Source of the DNA: Scenedesmus sp. ARA3
Taxonomy: Eukaryota > Chlorophyta > Chlorophyceae > Sphaeropleales > Scenedesmaceae
Length of the DNA stretch: 64,000 nt
Assembly: GCA_004335835.1 (NCBI GenBank)
Contig: RWJK01001312.1
Coordinates: 97,296 to 161,295 of the forward strand
Direction of reading: 5' to 3'
Below, piece by piece: positions 12,898 to 24,944 of the stretch. The stretch's first letter is position 1. Each line of letters begins with the position of its first letter. A model generated the notes under the pieces. The model searched no databases and was not told where the DNA came from. It saw only the letters and a list, made by a program, of their open reading frames with translations. A program made the position numbers and the translations under genes.

Positions 12898-15800
12898 CAG
12901 CATCTCCGCAAGCCACCGGCTGCATCAGCTGCACCAGCAGCCCTGTCTGCCTGCGCACCACATCCGCCTCAGCAGAGTACTCTCCTAGCTCCACGCCCAA
13001 GCCGCTGCTGCAGCTGCCAGTACAGCTGCTGCTGCTGCCAGCCGGGCCATAACTCGACGGCGCAGTCCCTGCGCCGGTTGCTGCGCCTGCTCCTGCAGGA
13101 GACGGGATGGTCTCTAGGCCGTTGTCACGCAGGTTTGGCCGCTGCTGCAGCAGCAGCGCCTCAGTGGTGAGCAGGTCCGGCACAGGGCTCCTGCGCCGTA
13201 GGTCAATCCGAGACCCCTGCAGACAGTGACAATGCAAAAGCGACGTTTTGTTGAGACTGATGCGCAGCACACACACCAACAGGCAATGCGCCATGTCCTC
13301 ATACTGAAGCTGCGTTGCCGCCCCTGTTGGTCGACCCCCACATCTGCCACAGCTAACTGGCCGACAGCACAGCAGCACAAGCTCATGTAGACAAGCAGCC
13401 CCAAATCCATGCAGCTAGCTGGTGACATACAACACTGCAAGCACCTTGCACTGCATGCAGCCGCGCCTGCCCACCATGAGCTCTGAGATGGCCCTGCGCT
13501 TGCCCGCACTCTGTCGCTTCTTGCTGTTGGCGTTGGCGGCACGCCGCAGCCGCAGGCCCGGGCCCTCGCCCTGCTCCACTAGGATCAGCGCAGGGAAGTT
13601 GCGGTACAGCAGCCCAGGCCGCGGCACCAGCGGCGACACCTGCCGCTGCGGGTTGGTGAAGACCTCTGCACGGTTGTGTGCAAAGAAAGAGAAAAGCCGT
13701 TGCAGCAAGTTATGTATGGTTTGAAGTTGAGTTATAATGCAGCGCGATGTGCCACGGCAGGAGCATTTCTACGCTTCCTGTCTGCAGGTGCTCGCCCTGC
13801 TCCACCAAGAACAGAGCAGGGAAGTTGCGGTACAGCAGCCCAGGCCGCGGCACAAGTAGCGACGCCTGCCGCTGCGGAATGGTGAAGACCTCTGCATGGT
13901 AGTTGAAAGAAAGGCAGCAAAACGTTGCAGCATACGTGCGGTTTGAAGTTAGGTGTGGGATAGTTGGCAGAGTCATGTTCCACAGCAGAAGCGTCACTGC
14001 GCTGCTTGCATCTGCAGGACACTGCAAACTCGCCCACCTGTTCCCTTGTCCAGCTTCAGCATGGCGAGCCTTGATGCATGATGTGCTGCCTCCAGCGACA
14101 ATACTACGCTTGTGGGCTGCAGGACACTGCAAAACGCCCACCTGTTCCATTGTCCAGCTTCAGCATGGCGTGCCGCGATGCATGGTGTGCTGCCTGCAGT
14201 TGCTCTTCTGCTGCCCTCCACTGCCCTAAGGAGTCCTCTGCTGCAGCTAGCCAGTCTTGGCTGTTGTAGGGGCAGCCGCCCTCCTCCACAAATGACAGGA
14301 AGGGAAGGCCCTGCATCATGTGCTGCAGCAGGGCTGGGTCGCAACGCCTGCATATAATGTCCAGAAATAGCAGGGCAGCAGCAGTGCAGCACAGCCACAG
14401 GAAGACCATCAAGCAGTCAGGGCCCAAGCAGTAGCACCGCACTTGCCTGGATCTGATAGGTTGGCACCGGCACTGATGGGATGTCAAACAAATTGTGATG
14501 CTACAACCTTTTATTGGAGCAATCAGAGACATCACATGCTGCAAGGCAGAACGGCATATGTGCTGCGTGCATGTGCACTGCCTGTGTGCGGATTTGGGCG
14601 GTGCACTCACCCACACAGCGCAGTGTGATGCTCCAGCACTGCAGCCATGTCCACTCTGCACGGCGGCTGCTGCGGCCCCAGCAGCACAGAACTCCTCACT
14701 GGCGGCACAACAGGCAGCGCCACACCGCCGCCGCTACCGCCGCCGCTCACTGCCGCACTCGACGCACGCTTCTGCATCTGCAGCAGGCCTTGCTGTACGC
14801 CGCTGAGCGCCCTGCAGGTGATGCTGCGGCTGCCGTCGCAGCTGCCGGGTATCAGGAAGCCTTGGTATCCATCCAGCACGCTGCGGAAGAATTCCATGAA
14901 GATTCGCAGCAGTAGCGCCTGCTTGCTGGGCCCCCAGGGCTGCCCTGCCATCTGCTGTGCTGCAAGGATCCAGGGGTCTGTGTGCTGCGCTACTGCATCA
15001 GCGTCTGCAATAGACGGCTGCAGCAGCATCCTGCAGCCCAGGAAGCATGACAGATGGAGCAGACAGTGTGCAAGGATACATGGTGTAGCGGTGCGCGTTT
15101 CAGGTAGCAGTGAGTGCAGGATGCTGCTGCATGCTTTACAGGGGCGGCATTGTAGTGCTACTGCACGTTTGTTTTCAGGCTTGAGGCAAACCAGGTTAAA
15201 GGTACACCAGAGGACCATGCAGTGTGCACCAGGCGATGACGAGGCAGACTTTGATGGGGGCTACTGCACCCACCTGACCCTGCTGCGCAGCTGCAGCATG
15301 TATGGATGTGCCAAGCAGCGCTGCAGTATGGTGTCTGTCCTGCTGGGCCGCAAGCTGTCTGCATCCAGGTCCACTTCAACAAGCGCATCCAGCACATGCG
15401 GCTCGACATACTCGCCGCTATGAAGGCCCATGAGGAATGGCGTGGGCGCCTGCATGCATGCAGTCCGATTGCAAGTCGATCGCAAGTCTGCGTGTTAGAC
15501 GATGGGAACACAGTTCATTTTGGGCGAATGACAGGGGCATTGGGCACAGCGAGGTGCAGGCTGCTGCTCTGGCTTCTGTTGCAGGAGTGGCTGTCACTGC
15601 TTTGAATGTGGCAGGTAGCACAGGTTGTTTCTGTTGGGGTGGGCCAACAGCTGCCTCCGCTGTGCTGCACAGCTCACCTCCAGGTAGTCTGTTCATTTAA
15701 ATGTAGTGCAGTGTGCAGGACACAAGCACACTGCACTAGAGTTCAGTTGAAACAGCATCTGGCTGCACAGCTCACCTCCAGGTAGTCTGTCAAGCTGTAT

Positions 15801-17851
15801 GGCATGACTGGGATGTACACGTGGTGGTACTGCAGCGGCTGCAGCAGCCGCATCACGCCCTCTGCAGCAACTGTCAGCAGCCAGTGATGGCGCGACTGCG
15901 GCAGCAGACACAAACAGCGAAAGAAACTCAATTGCACACACCACAGATATGTGCAGCAGCAAGCAGCTCAATGCTTGCAGGACAGCAACATGTACAGCGA
16001 CTTGGCACCTAGCAGGGCAAAAGTGCCTTGCAGCGGCTGCAGCAAGTAGCACTTTCTGTATGTAACAGTATGTGTAACAGCATGCTCACCCTCAGCAGCA
16101 CGCGCTGCTCCAGTAGCACAGCAGCAAACATCCCCACCAGGTTGTCTGGCCTCAGCACCTCCAGCAGCGGCTGCAGCGGCACCTCCCCTGGGGGAGGGCC
16201 TGCAGCCAGTGGCGGCCACAGCAGGCGCTGCATGCCCCCCAGCCGCAGGCACACCTGCGGGCGATGAAATCGGCAGTTGTCACAGCAGTTTGTGGCTTGC
16301 TGTGTATCAAAAACAGCATGGGAAGCGGCTGAAGCAGCAGCCTGTATGTTGGCAACATGCAGTGCCATTCAACAGGCCATGCTCTTCATGAAATGCATAC
16401 TTGACTGAGGACTGGCAACCACGCAGTTGCCGATTACTCCTGGCCTTGCCACGCCTGCCTTGCTGGTGCTTGAAGCCTGCAGCACTTCCAACTGCTCACC
16501 TTTGGTCCATTTGCACGCGGCTGTGGCACTGCCAGCAGGCTGTTGATGACTTCAGGCAGCGGCACGCTGCTGCCACGCACAAAAGCAGTGTTGTACAGCT
16601 CCCGCAGCACCTGCAGGCACCGCAAAACAATGACTCTGGGTAAATGAAGTATATCATTGAGCAGAACTGCAGCGCTCAGGCATACTTTCATTGTCTGCTT
16701 TGCCGTTGCTGCTTGGCAAGGAGCCCAGCCATGCTGCAGATGCCTCAGCATGCAGGCCCTGCTGATGGGGCTGCCACTAAGTAATCGGAATGATGCAGAA
16801 TAGCCTGTGCATAGCACTATTGCTGGCACATGGCTGCCGCCGTCGCCTTGCTGCTGCTGCAAGTGGTGCTCCGCACTGTGCCACCTGCCTTGTCTGCTGT
16901 TGTCAGGTAGGGCTGATGTGACAGTAGGCAGATGGCCTTGAGAGCCACTGCCCCCAGCAGGTCTTCATGCTTTGTGGCCAGAGCATGCGGCACCCTATCG
17001 TAGAACGACAGGCAGCTGGCATATACCTTGGTGCCATCGCCCTCTGCAGGAAACATGCATACGCATCACAGCGGAGTTGTCAGCGTGTGGTGGGGTGGCT
17101 GGTGCAACCAGCGGTGTCCTGCTGCGGCAGTGCAGCTGCTGCTGTTGCGTCCTGGACTGCCTTGCAGATGCTTTACCCCCAGCTTCGATTGTGCTGTTGC
17201 TGCTGGGTGGTGTGCAGGCATGCGCAGAGCTCAAAGCATCATAGGCAGCTGCTGCCATCTGTGTTGCTGTCGCTGCTGTTGGTGGCAAGAGCTGCTGTGA
17301 CCCACCTGTGAGGACGACTGCAAAGGTGTGGGGCACAGCGTTTGTTACTGCAAGGTCCTGATGTAGAACAATGTCCACGCCAGCAGGCAGGCAGCACTGC
17401 GGCAGCAAACAAACGTGAGCATGCACAACACAGCTGACAGTGAAGTGGTCTGCACAGACTGCAAAGCGACGTATGCTTTGCAGGACAGCTGCTGCTGTAA
17501 TGGTAAGGAGCAAATGGCACGTAGAGCTGTGTCTGACAGCATGTAGCAATAACCACCGCTACGCATGCTGTAGCACAAGCAGTGTTTTGCAGGGCAGGGC
17601 AGGATCTAACAGAGTTCGTGCCTGGGCAAGCCCCTGAGGGTACTTACTGTGGGAAGCTGCGGGGGCGGCCGCTTGCTCTTGTTCAAAAACTCATCAATGT
17701 GTGGCAGGCAATCAATCAATTCAGGTTTGTAGCGAGCATCGCTGCCAAGGAACCCGGGCTCGCCATGCACGGTTTGCAGTGGCTTGCTGTGTGTCAGACC
17801 AATCACAACAAAGTGCTCCCACAGACAGCCTTGCTGGGCCATATGAAGCAT
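7416..17851 (-). CDS. SCD1-like: SCD1-like DENN-domain / WD40-repeat protein, about 19 exons, about 1,920 aa
   Basis: The N-terminus (EHFVVIGL..., then LPAGVDI..., VVLTEGDGTKVYASC) matches the u-DENN start of plant SCD1. Next come c-DENN (LLEQRVLL, HHVYIPVMPYSLTDYLE, APTPFLMGLHSG) and d-DENN (IFMEFFRSVLDGYQGFL), about residues 1-485. A long Ser/Ala/Gln-rich middle follows, then WD40 repeats (VLLWDLRK, GTVLVWDMR, ARLWDASSG, VGVWGLRG, CAVWGLPD, VSVWN) to a TAA at 7416. Arabidopsis SCD1 has this order and acts in RAB GEF-linked exocytosis and cytokinesis. The alga's protein is longer because of low-complexity insertions. Exons, high to low: 17648-17851, 17306-17396, 16877-17043, 16500-16610, 16090-16254, 15776-15895, 15274-15449, 14611-15030, 14142-14347, 13445-13665, 12803-13216, 12041(or 12104)-12635, 11538-11912, 10999-11196, 9698-10695, 9216-9504, 8640-8999, 7862-8279, 7416-7648. 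The 9216/8999 junction does not phase, so one small exon or a border is missing there. An alternative start 9 nt downstream is possible. Confidence 0.85.
11375..11395 (-). repeat. Donor echo of the SCD1-like exon ending at 11538
   Basis: On the minus strand the exon end CAGCTGCCAACCAG and its donor GTAAGC recur 163 bp downstream, inside the following intron. This copy supports the donor at 11538 and the direct join to the exon starting at 11196, which is in phase. Confidence 0.7.
13784..13891 (-). repeat. Acceptor echo of the SCD1-like exon 13445-13665
   Basis: This is a copy of the first ~105 nt of the exon, with its acceptor, lying 226 bp upstream in the preceding intron. It reads VFTIPQRQASLLVPRPG in the same frame as the real VFTNPQRQVSPLVPRPG, with a few substitutions. 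It then departs from the exon sequence after a VEQGE-like end. Confidence 0.8.
14038..14085 (-). repeat. Donor echo of the SCD1-like exon 14142-14347
   Basis: The exon end (HAMLKLDNGTG) and its GTGGGCG donor are repeated 104 bp downstream as ...MLKLDKGTG followed by the same donor. Confidence 0.75.
15678..15700 (-). repeat. Donor echo of the SCD1-like exon 15776-15895
   Basis: The minus-strand exon end ACAGACTACCTGGAG (here with an altered first part) and its donor GTGAGCTGTGC are repeated 98 bp downstream of the real donor. Confidence 0.65.
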
Positions 17852-18343
17852 GAAAGTTGATCAAAGAAGGTGTAGGCACTGCTAGGTGCCTCTTGCCTGC
17901 TGTTGTGGTGTGTAAGTGCTCATAATGGTGCATGTGGAGGCAGACAGTCAGCTGCAGGTCAAAGTTACGTGACCCAGCGCCGCACAGCCCTTTGATGGGC
18001 CCATAAACTGTTATGCTATTCCCATGATGTCTTTAGACCAGCAAATTTGCAGCCATGAGGGTAGCGAGGCCAGACATCGCAGAGGTTTATGAGTTTATGA
18101 CAGTGACTCATTCAAGCCCCCATGCACATGCTCAGACTTTGCAAAACATCCATTCATCACATATCCACGTCTCAGCGAGCCAGGATCAACTCCACTGCTC
18201 TAACGACCTTGCTTTGTTTGGGTTTGCTTGTGAAACGCTGCAGCCTGTGGAGCTGCAATTTCATGATATTATAAGTATACAACTTGCTTTGCTTTGACAA
18301 AGCGCACATAGGCGGTCCTGGGCGCCAGCTCAGCCTGCACGTA
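17852..18343. promoter_or_regulatory. Divergent (bidirectional) promoter region
   Basis: These 492 bp separate the start codons of the SCD1-like gene (-) and the PP2-A10-like gene (+). A TATA-like TATAAGTA lies at 18270-18277, 67-74 nt upstream of the + strand ATG. No coding frame is supported inside. Confidence 0.45.
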
Positions 18344-20002
18344 ATGTCTAGCAGGCCAGATGCCTCATGGTGGGCCCGCAACCGGCAGTATGTGGCGCTT
18401 GCATGTGCTGCCACTGCTGCCGGAGTGGCAGCCTACCAGCTGGCGCACCCTCGCGTGAAGGCCACGCAAGCAGCACTGCAGCGGGCAGCTGACACCCTGG
18501 ACAAGTATAGCAACGCAGCAGCGTCAGCAGGCGAGGCCCTGGCCATTCTCAGTGCCGACATCAAGCAGTTCCTGGCCTCTGATGCAGACGAGCTGCCGCC
18601 GAGCTTGAGGCAGCTAGGCAAGCTGGTGCGGTCGCAGGAGATGCAGGACACACTGGCATCATGCATAGCTTCTGCAGTGAAGGGCATGCTAGCAAGCGGC
18701 AGCCCTGCTGCTGATGGTGCACCAGGCGAGCCGTCAGTTGTTGACAAGGTCATAGAGGCTGTGCTCAGTGACAGGGGCCAGAGCTTGGTGGGCCTTGCCG
18801 TGCGCACAGCTGCGCAGACGTCGTCAGAGACGTTCTGTGCTGCACTGCAGACAGGCATAGAGGCAGCTATGGGGTCAAGCAGCAGCAGCTGCAGCAGGGG
18901 GCACCACCAATCAGAGCAGCATCCAGATGTCAGCCCCGCTGCGTCACCAAGGCACTACCAGCAGCAGCACAGCCCTAGCAGGCACAGACATCAGCAGCAG
19001 CTGCAGGGCCTGCACCCAGCAGCAGCAACCCTAGTAACAGTGCTCAGCAACCCCCAGATGCTGAACCTCATAGATGCACTTGTGTCCACAACAGTCGGCA
19101 GTGCAGTGGGAGCGTACATCCGCCAAGCAGGGCAGGAGAGCATGCTCATATCTTTCATGGATACGCTGGCAAAGCCAGGCAACAAGGAGATCATTATCGA
19201 GGTGATGTCCAGCGTATCGGCGGCATTCTGCCGCGAGGCAGCTGCAGCATGCGTGGCGCCAGCCTCCACTGTTGCCAGCCCGCGGCCAGCCTCTCGCCTG
19301 GCGCAGCAGCAGCAGCTGCCGCAGCCGCTGCCGCAGCCGCTGCTGCAGCACGCACCGCATGGCACTGCTGCTGCTGCCGCCAGCGGCAGCGCCGCCGCGC
19401 TGAAGCAGCTACAGCCCAGCCGCAAACCTGCAGCAGCAGGCAGCGACAGCGAGGATGTGGACGACGGCAGCAGCAGCAGCAGCCAGCCCAGCACGCCGCA
19501 GAGTGGCCCCAGCACTCCAGAGCCCTCGCTTGCAGCAGAGCCAGCTGCAGGTGGCGGCCTGCGGGGCTTAGCTAGCCGCAGCTCCTTTGCAGGAAGTGCA
19601 GTGGCTGGCCTCATCCTGCGCCGCAACAGCTTCCCAGGAATGGGTGGCGGCTGGGGCTATGGCGGCGCAGCCGGCAGCAGCAGCGGCGGCAGCGGCGCTG
19701 ACTGTGTGGTGGACCCTGCAGCGCTCGGGCCAATGAGCACGCTGGTGAGCCTGTTTGTGCAGGCTGCGCGCTTCCAGGAGTTCCGAAGCCTCATGGTGGA
19801 TGTGAGCCGCAGCAGCACGCGCGAGTTTGTGCTCAGCCTGCTGCCAGCCAGCTGGAGCCTGGCCGCGCGCAACGGCAGCGGCGGCAGCAACGCGCTGGCG
19901 AGTGCGGCGCTGACGGCTGCGCTGTACCGCGTGTACAGCGCCATGTGCGTGATGCTGTTCCTGATGGTGTATGCGCTGGGGCCAAAGACACTGGAGCAGT
20001 AA
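18344..20002 (+). CDS. PHLOEM PROTEIN 2-LIKE A10 family protein, intronless, 552 aa
   Basis: This is a single ORF from ATG at 18344 to TAA. The frame is open 20 codons further upstream, but only with a TTG. An N-terminal membrane anchor follows RNRQ (YVALACAATAAGVAAYQLA). The core reads LSADIKQFLASDADELPPSL and SVVDKVIEAVLSD, then a helical region around VSTTVGSAVGAYI, and a hydrophobic C-terminal segment near AMCVMLFLMVYAL. This order (anchor, D(I/V)K.FL.SD.DE(I/L)P.SL, SVVD.VI, C-terminal membrane segment) is what I recall for the plant proteins annotated PP2-like A10. Despite the name, I see no lectin domain. Low-complexity Ser/Gln/Ala inserts (residues ~180-230 and ~310-450) lengthen it. 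Biochemical role unknown; probably an organellar or endomembrane protein. It is one of two intronless genes here. Confidence 0.7.
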   Translation: MSSRPDASWWARNRQYVALACAATAAGVAAYQLAHPRVKATQAALQRAADTLDKYSNAAASAGEALAILSADIKQFLASDADELPPSLRQLGKLVRSQEMQDTLASCIASAVKGMLASGSPAADGAPGEPSVVDKVIEAVLSDRGQSLVGLAVRTAAQTSSETFCAALQTGIEAAMGSSSSSCSRGHHQSEQHPDVSPAASPRHYQQQHSPSRHRHQQQLQGLHPAAATLVTVLSNPQMLNLIDALVSTTVGSAVGAYIRQAGQESMLISFMDTLAKPGNKEIIIEVMSSVSAAFCREAAAACVAPASTVASPRPASRLAQQQQLPQPLPQPLLQHAPHGTAAAAASGSAAALKQLQPSRKPAAAGSDSEDVDDGSSSSSQPSTPQSGPSTPEPSLAAEPAAGGGLRGLASRSSFAGSAVAGLILRRNSFPGMGGGWGYGGAAGSSSGGSGADCVVDPAALGPMSTLVSLFVQAARFQEFRSLMVDVSRSSTREFVLSLLPASWSLAARNGSGGSNALASAALTAALYRVYSAMCVMLFLMVYALGPKTLEQ

Positions 20003-20179
20003 GCTACGTTTAAAGCTTGCTGCAGCATGGCAAGTGTGCTGCTCAAGCAGCAGCTGCGCTTTGGGCGCGTGTGGCGTTGCTGCTGTGATATTGTCGAGCA
20101 GTAATCTGCTGCAGCACGACATGGTGCGTCGCAGCTGGGCAGCAGCAGCTGTGCTGTGGCCAGATGGTGGTGCAGCTGC

Positions 20180-20184
20180 TGTAA
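20180..20184 (+). promoter_or_regulatory. Candidate TGTAA poly(A) signal
   Basis: TGTAA lies 178 nt past the stop of the PP2-A10-like gene. TGTAA is the usual polyadenylation signal in core chlorophytes. The assignment to this gene is inference. Confidence 0.4.
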
Positions 20185-21632
20185 TGGTGTGGTTGGTACA
20201 ATGACGGCTTCGGTGAAGAGCATGCGACGAAAAGTTTTGGGGGCCTGAAATGCTCTATTGACAGGGCGACCCTTCTTGGTGGTGGCTATTTGTGACCGGG
20301 CGGTGTAGACCTTAGTGTGGGTGCGTGTGTTTGATTTGTATGTGCTTTGACTTGCTGTGTTGTGTGCGCTATCAGTAGTGTTAGGCAATGTACCATCTAC
20401 GTAGCATGTCAGTGTATTGGGGCTGTGTCCTGGAACTTGCGTGGCATTTGTGTATCTGCTGTTATGATTATGCGTGCCATGATTGACTGACATTGAATCT
20501 GGGTTCATTCTGGGTTCACTCTTTGTCATCATGGCGTGTTGACTGTGTGTGCACCTGACAGCTGCGCTGTCGGCAGTTGCTTGCTGTGCTCAGCGCTGCT
20601 GTTTTTTTGTTCTGATTTGGCGACAAGTGAACGGCTGATAAGTGCTTCATGGCAGCGCTGGTGTATCAGACTTAAACTTGCGCTGCTATGACCGAGCGTG
20701 CCTGCCACTGGCACAGTACATGCTGCTGACATGGCCGCCATTTTGCTTGGGGGACACGTGCATCTGCTGTGCCTGCTTGCCCTCTTACAACAAGCAGCCA
20801 GCCAGCGCGCACAGGTGCGGCATGCACACAGCAAGCAGACTGTCAGGCGATGCTGTATTACTGCACCTTGTATTTTGTGATGTTTGCATCAGCAGTGCCC
20901 GGCCAGCCGTTCGCTGCTGCAGGTTCAGCTTGCAGCGCTGAAACTGTGTGTGTTGTGACGCCTCAAAGTCTCCCCTATGTGGTGCCCTGCTGTACGTTCA
21001 AATGCGGATCATCGTGTGGTTTATGCAATGCGTGTGTAACCTGGTGCTTTGTGAGGCAGTACGGCTGCTTTGAGCTGCAGTATTCTTGTGTCCCACCCAT
21101 CAGTGAACCCAGCAGAGTAACTCACCGACAGGGACACTGTCAGCGCAAGTGGCAGTTACATTACAGCGAAATATTCGAATCACCAGTTCTGACCTTCCGT
21201 GCTTGCACAGAAGGTTATGAAACACCACGGTTGGGTCTCGTAATCAAGACACTGCTGAGGAGGCCTGCACAGGACCTTGGTTCACCGGTGTCTGCTGTCA
21301 GGCGTTGCTTGTTGGTTGCTTGAAAAAGTATGCGGTGTAAAGGGTGTAATGTGATTATCTCTCAGATAACTGCAAGGTCGACTTCCTTCAGACAATCAAG
21401 TTACTGACAGAGCATGCCTGACACCAGCGTGCAAACCCCGGTCACGGCAAGCGACTATTTCACCATGTATCGCTTACTTGACTAATAATCGAGCTTAATC
21501 ATTGGTGATCATAAACATCTACGGACCAGGGTGCTGTAAGTGTGCAGCAGACACCCTAACGCTGCAGCGGTCACCCCCAGCAGGCAGTGCTGCCACATAC
21601 CCCAAACTGCTGTCGCTGTTTGATTTTTCAAG
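20185..21632. other. Intergenic region upstream of the NAD(P)H dehydrogenase
   Basis: No gene is supported. A 184-codon open frame at 20769-21323 has no ATG start and no recognisable protein. The sequence is less CTG-rich and more AT-rich (20200-20560 and 21330-21520) than the genes around it, fitting untranslated and promoter DNA. Confidence 0.4.
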
Positions 21633-22905
21633 ATGCAGGCATTATCAGCAAAGAATGCTCAGGCAGCTGCAGGGCCCCCTAGGCAGTGCGCAGTGCCAGC
21701 ACGCACAGGTTCACGCTGCTCAAGGCGCCCAGCGCAGCCAGCACGCAAAGCACAGCCAATTTTTGCCAGTGCTGATAAAGTATCGCCATTGAAAGCTCAG
21801 GTAACATTTACTGGCCTTCATGCGTGACCTATGCCGCGTTATGTGTAGTTTGGTCAGCGTCATCGCTTGCTGCTGCACTGTTGCCAGCTGTGTGGAAAAC
21901 GAAGGCATCAAGATCCTGTGAACGAATATCCTACCTAAAAAATTTGCATACGAAGCACGTTGGCTTGTCCCTGTACTGGTGCTCATGATCAGTAATGTAG
22001 AAGCCACACACAACTGCTCAAACCAACAACGCTGCTGCTCAGCGCCACAGGCGGGCTGGTCAGATGTGCATCAGCAAGCTGCAACCCACACACATTGCAA
22101 CAGCAGTTAACTGAACACCACTTGTGACAGCTGCAACAAGCAAGTGGTCTCATCTGTGCGTCCGTTGTGCTGCCATACCCTTGCACGCGTCTCCCTGGTG
22201 CCGCTGCTGTTGCTGCTGCTGACATCACCATTGCTGTGGCTGCTGCATCCCTTGGCTCACTCTCCACATCCTTTATCCCCTAATCTACTGTCTTGCATCT
22301 TCTGCCTACTGTCCTGCAAGCAGGCTGTGGATGAGATCGCTGTGTACACGGAGGTCAGCACGCAGTCAGTGGCAGATGCACAGGTCAAGCTGGAGAAGCC
22401 GCGTGTAGTGGTGCTGGGATCAGGCTGGGCATCTGCATGCTTCTTCAAGGCGCTGCCAAAGGACATCAAGTGAGTCTTGAAATTGGCGGATGCCTGCGGA
22501 TGTCTCAAATGGCCTACTAGGCTAGCACCTGGGGTAGTATAGATTCTGGAACCTGCAACAGCGGCAGTAGCAGCGCTGGCGCCCAGCCAAGCCAAAGCCC
22601 CCAGCAGCCGCTGCTACGCGCGTTGAGACGTTCAGCAATGAATGGTGCAATAGCAGCAGCAGCAGCACCGGAGTGGCTGTGCTGGCCAGACCAGGCAGAG
22701 CAGCTTGGCAATGCTTCTGGAGCAGCGGCCCATGCAGCATGGCGTTACATTTGCTGTTTTCTTTGCACACAATCAATCAGCGTGCAGGCACGGAGTACAT
22801 TCTGCATCAGCTGCAGTGCATCAGCAGAGAGCGCTGGCAGCGGCAGCAACTTAGGATACACCTGGTGGTTCTGGCACTGGCGCTGACACCTGCAGTATGT
22901 GTCTG

Positions 22906-22937
<32 letters not shown>

Positions 22938-24795
22938 GTGCAGGGAGAAGTATGAGGTGGTCATGGTGTCACCCCGCAACTACTTCCTGGTGAGCTGCAG
23001 TGATGGGCGTCAATTCAATGAAATCGGATTATCAGGGCATGTGCACTCGCAGTGCTGCAGCCGCTACTCCGCTAATGTCAATAGCAGTGCAGCTACGCTG
23101 TGCTCTGTTTGTATTTGATGCAGCTGTCTCCTAGTCAGCAGCAGCGCTTCATTTGCACCTAGCAAGGTAGCATGGCTCATGGCACGGTCGCGGGGGTCTG
23201 CATGGCGCAACAATTTGTACCTCAATAGCGTGCTGCGTGCATGCCACTCAGCAGATACCAGCAGGCTGCTAGGGTGCATGTTGCAGCTGTTGCAGCACCA
23301 ACCGTGCAGTGCTAACACCTTCAGCATGTCGGAAGGTCAAAGGAGAACAGGGTGCACAGGGCACCAGCCGTGCAGTGCCTCACCTTCACAGAGCTGCAGC
23401 TGTTGGTAGCTGTTGGCAGCTGTTAGAGATTTGCTGTCAAGCTGGCAGCACCTCCATCTGAGTGCCGTAGGTTGCTGCATCAGCACCTTCATCATCGACT
23501 AAGTCATTGGATGGCGGGTTTTGCGTTGTCGCAAACCCTGTTCTCTTTTGACATAGTGTGATGCTGAAGGTGTTGGTACTGCAAGCTGCGCCACGCAGTG
23601 TGGTGCACTCTTTCAGCTTTGAATCTGCCACTGTGACTTCTGCAGTGGCAGCAAGCCTAGCAGCTGCCAGTTGCTGCAATCGACTCGGCATGCACATCGG
23701 CTGTTTGCAGTGCTGGTCTGCATGCCCTGGCCGTGCGTGCAGTGCATAGTACCTTGCTATCGGCAATCAAGCGTGCCAGGCATTATCACCAGTGGTTGTC
23801 GCCACGCTCAACCCTGTGGTTCGCTGCCGTGGCCCTGCCCCAACCTATAAAAGCCACATTCGAGCTTTCAATCAGCGCCTTGCCCCATTGCCATTGAGCT
23901 ACAGCCTTGATTGCTTCCCACGTGTGATTGCATGTGAGCTGCTGCTGCTGCTGCTGCTTGCAGTACACGCCGCTGCTGCCTGCTGTTGCCGTGGGCACCA
24001 TGGAGGAGCGCAGCATTGTGGAGCCAGTGCGCAACCTGGTGCTGGGCAAGGTGAGGCACAATGCCAGGGGCAGGTTTCACGCTTCAAACACCATTCTGTC
24101 TCTCGCGTGTGGAGCCAGTGCGCAACCTGGTGCTGGGGAAGGTGAGGCACAGCAATTGATTCAAATAAAGCATGGATGATTGTTCTACGATGTAGTTGCT
24201 GCCTTGGTTGGTGAAACCAGTGCGCAACCTGGTGCTGGGCAAGGTGAGGCACAGCAATTGATTCAAATAAAGCATGGATGATTGTTCTACGATGTAGTTG
24301 CTGCCTTGGTTGGTGAAACCAGTGCGCAACCTGGTGCTGGGCAAGGTGAGGCACAGCAATTGACTCAAATGAAGCATGGATGATGGTTCTATGGTGTAGT
24401 TGCTGCCTTGGTTGGTGAAACCAGTACGCAACCTGGTGCTGGGCAAGGTGAGACACAATGCCAGGGGCAGGCTTCAAGCTTCAAACACCATTCTGTATCT
24501 TGTGTGTTGTGTGTTGAGCCACTGCGCAACCTGGTGCTGGGCAAGGTGAGGCACAGCAGTATAATTGGTTGAACGCCAGTTGCCGCCTGCTGGCCGCAGG
24601 GCTGACGTCCAGATGCTGGAAATGTTTTGGTGGCTATGCGTTGCAGCGGTGCGGCCGATGTGCATCATGTCCTGCTTGTGAAGTGCAGAGTTGAATGAAG
24701 GGCCTGGACAGGTTGATTAGCTTGCTGTACAGCAGGCTGGGAGTGGGCTGCTTGCTTGCTTCAGCTGGTACAGCATGACAATGTACACGCTGCTG

Positions 24796-24833
<38 letters not shown>

Positions 24834-24901
24834 GCGACTACTACAAGGCTGTGTGCAAGGCCATCGACCGTGTCTGTCATACGCTGACATTGTGTGCACC
24901 G

Positions 24902-24944
<43 letters not shown>

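Noticed and set aside
20769..21323. 184-codon + frame, Cys-rich
   Set aside because: It begins without ATG, has no recognisable domain or splice-supported extension, and lies in a presumed promoter/UTR region.
22144..22323. Open frame continuous with dehydrogenase exon 2, a leucine-rich possible N-terminus
   Set aside because: It starts at GTG, and an acceptor at 22323 plus an in-phase ATG exon at 21633-21800 with a transit-like sequence explains the N-terminus better.
23899..24477. 192-codon minus-strand frame with repeated [18 protein letters not shown] units
   Set aside because: It is the antisense of the exon 4 echo array. The 102-bp period, divisible by three, keeps the frame open by chance.
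24112..24561. Regularly spaced ~35 bp repeats resembling a CRISPR array
   Set aside because: The repeated element is the 3' end of exon 4 with its donor, the spacers are also repeated, and the host is eukaryotic.
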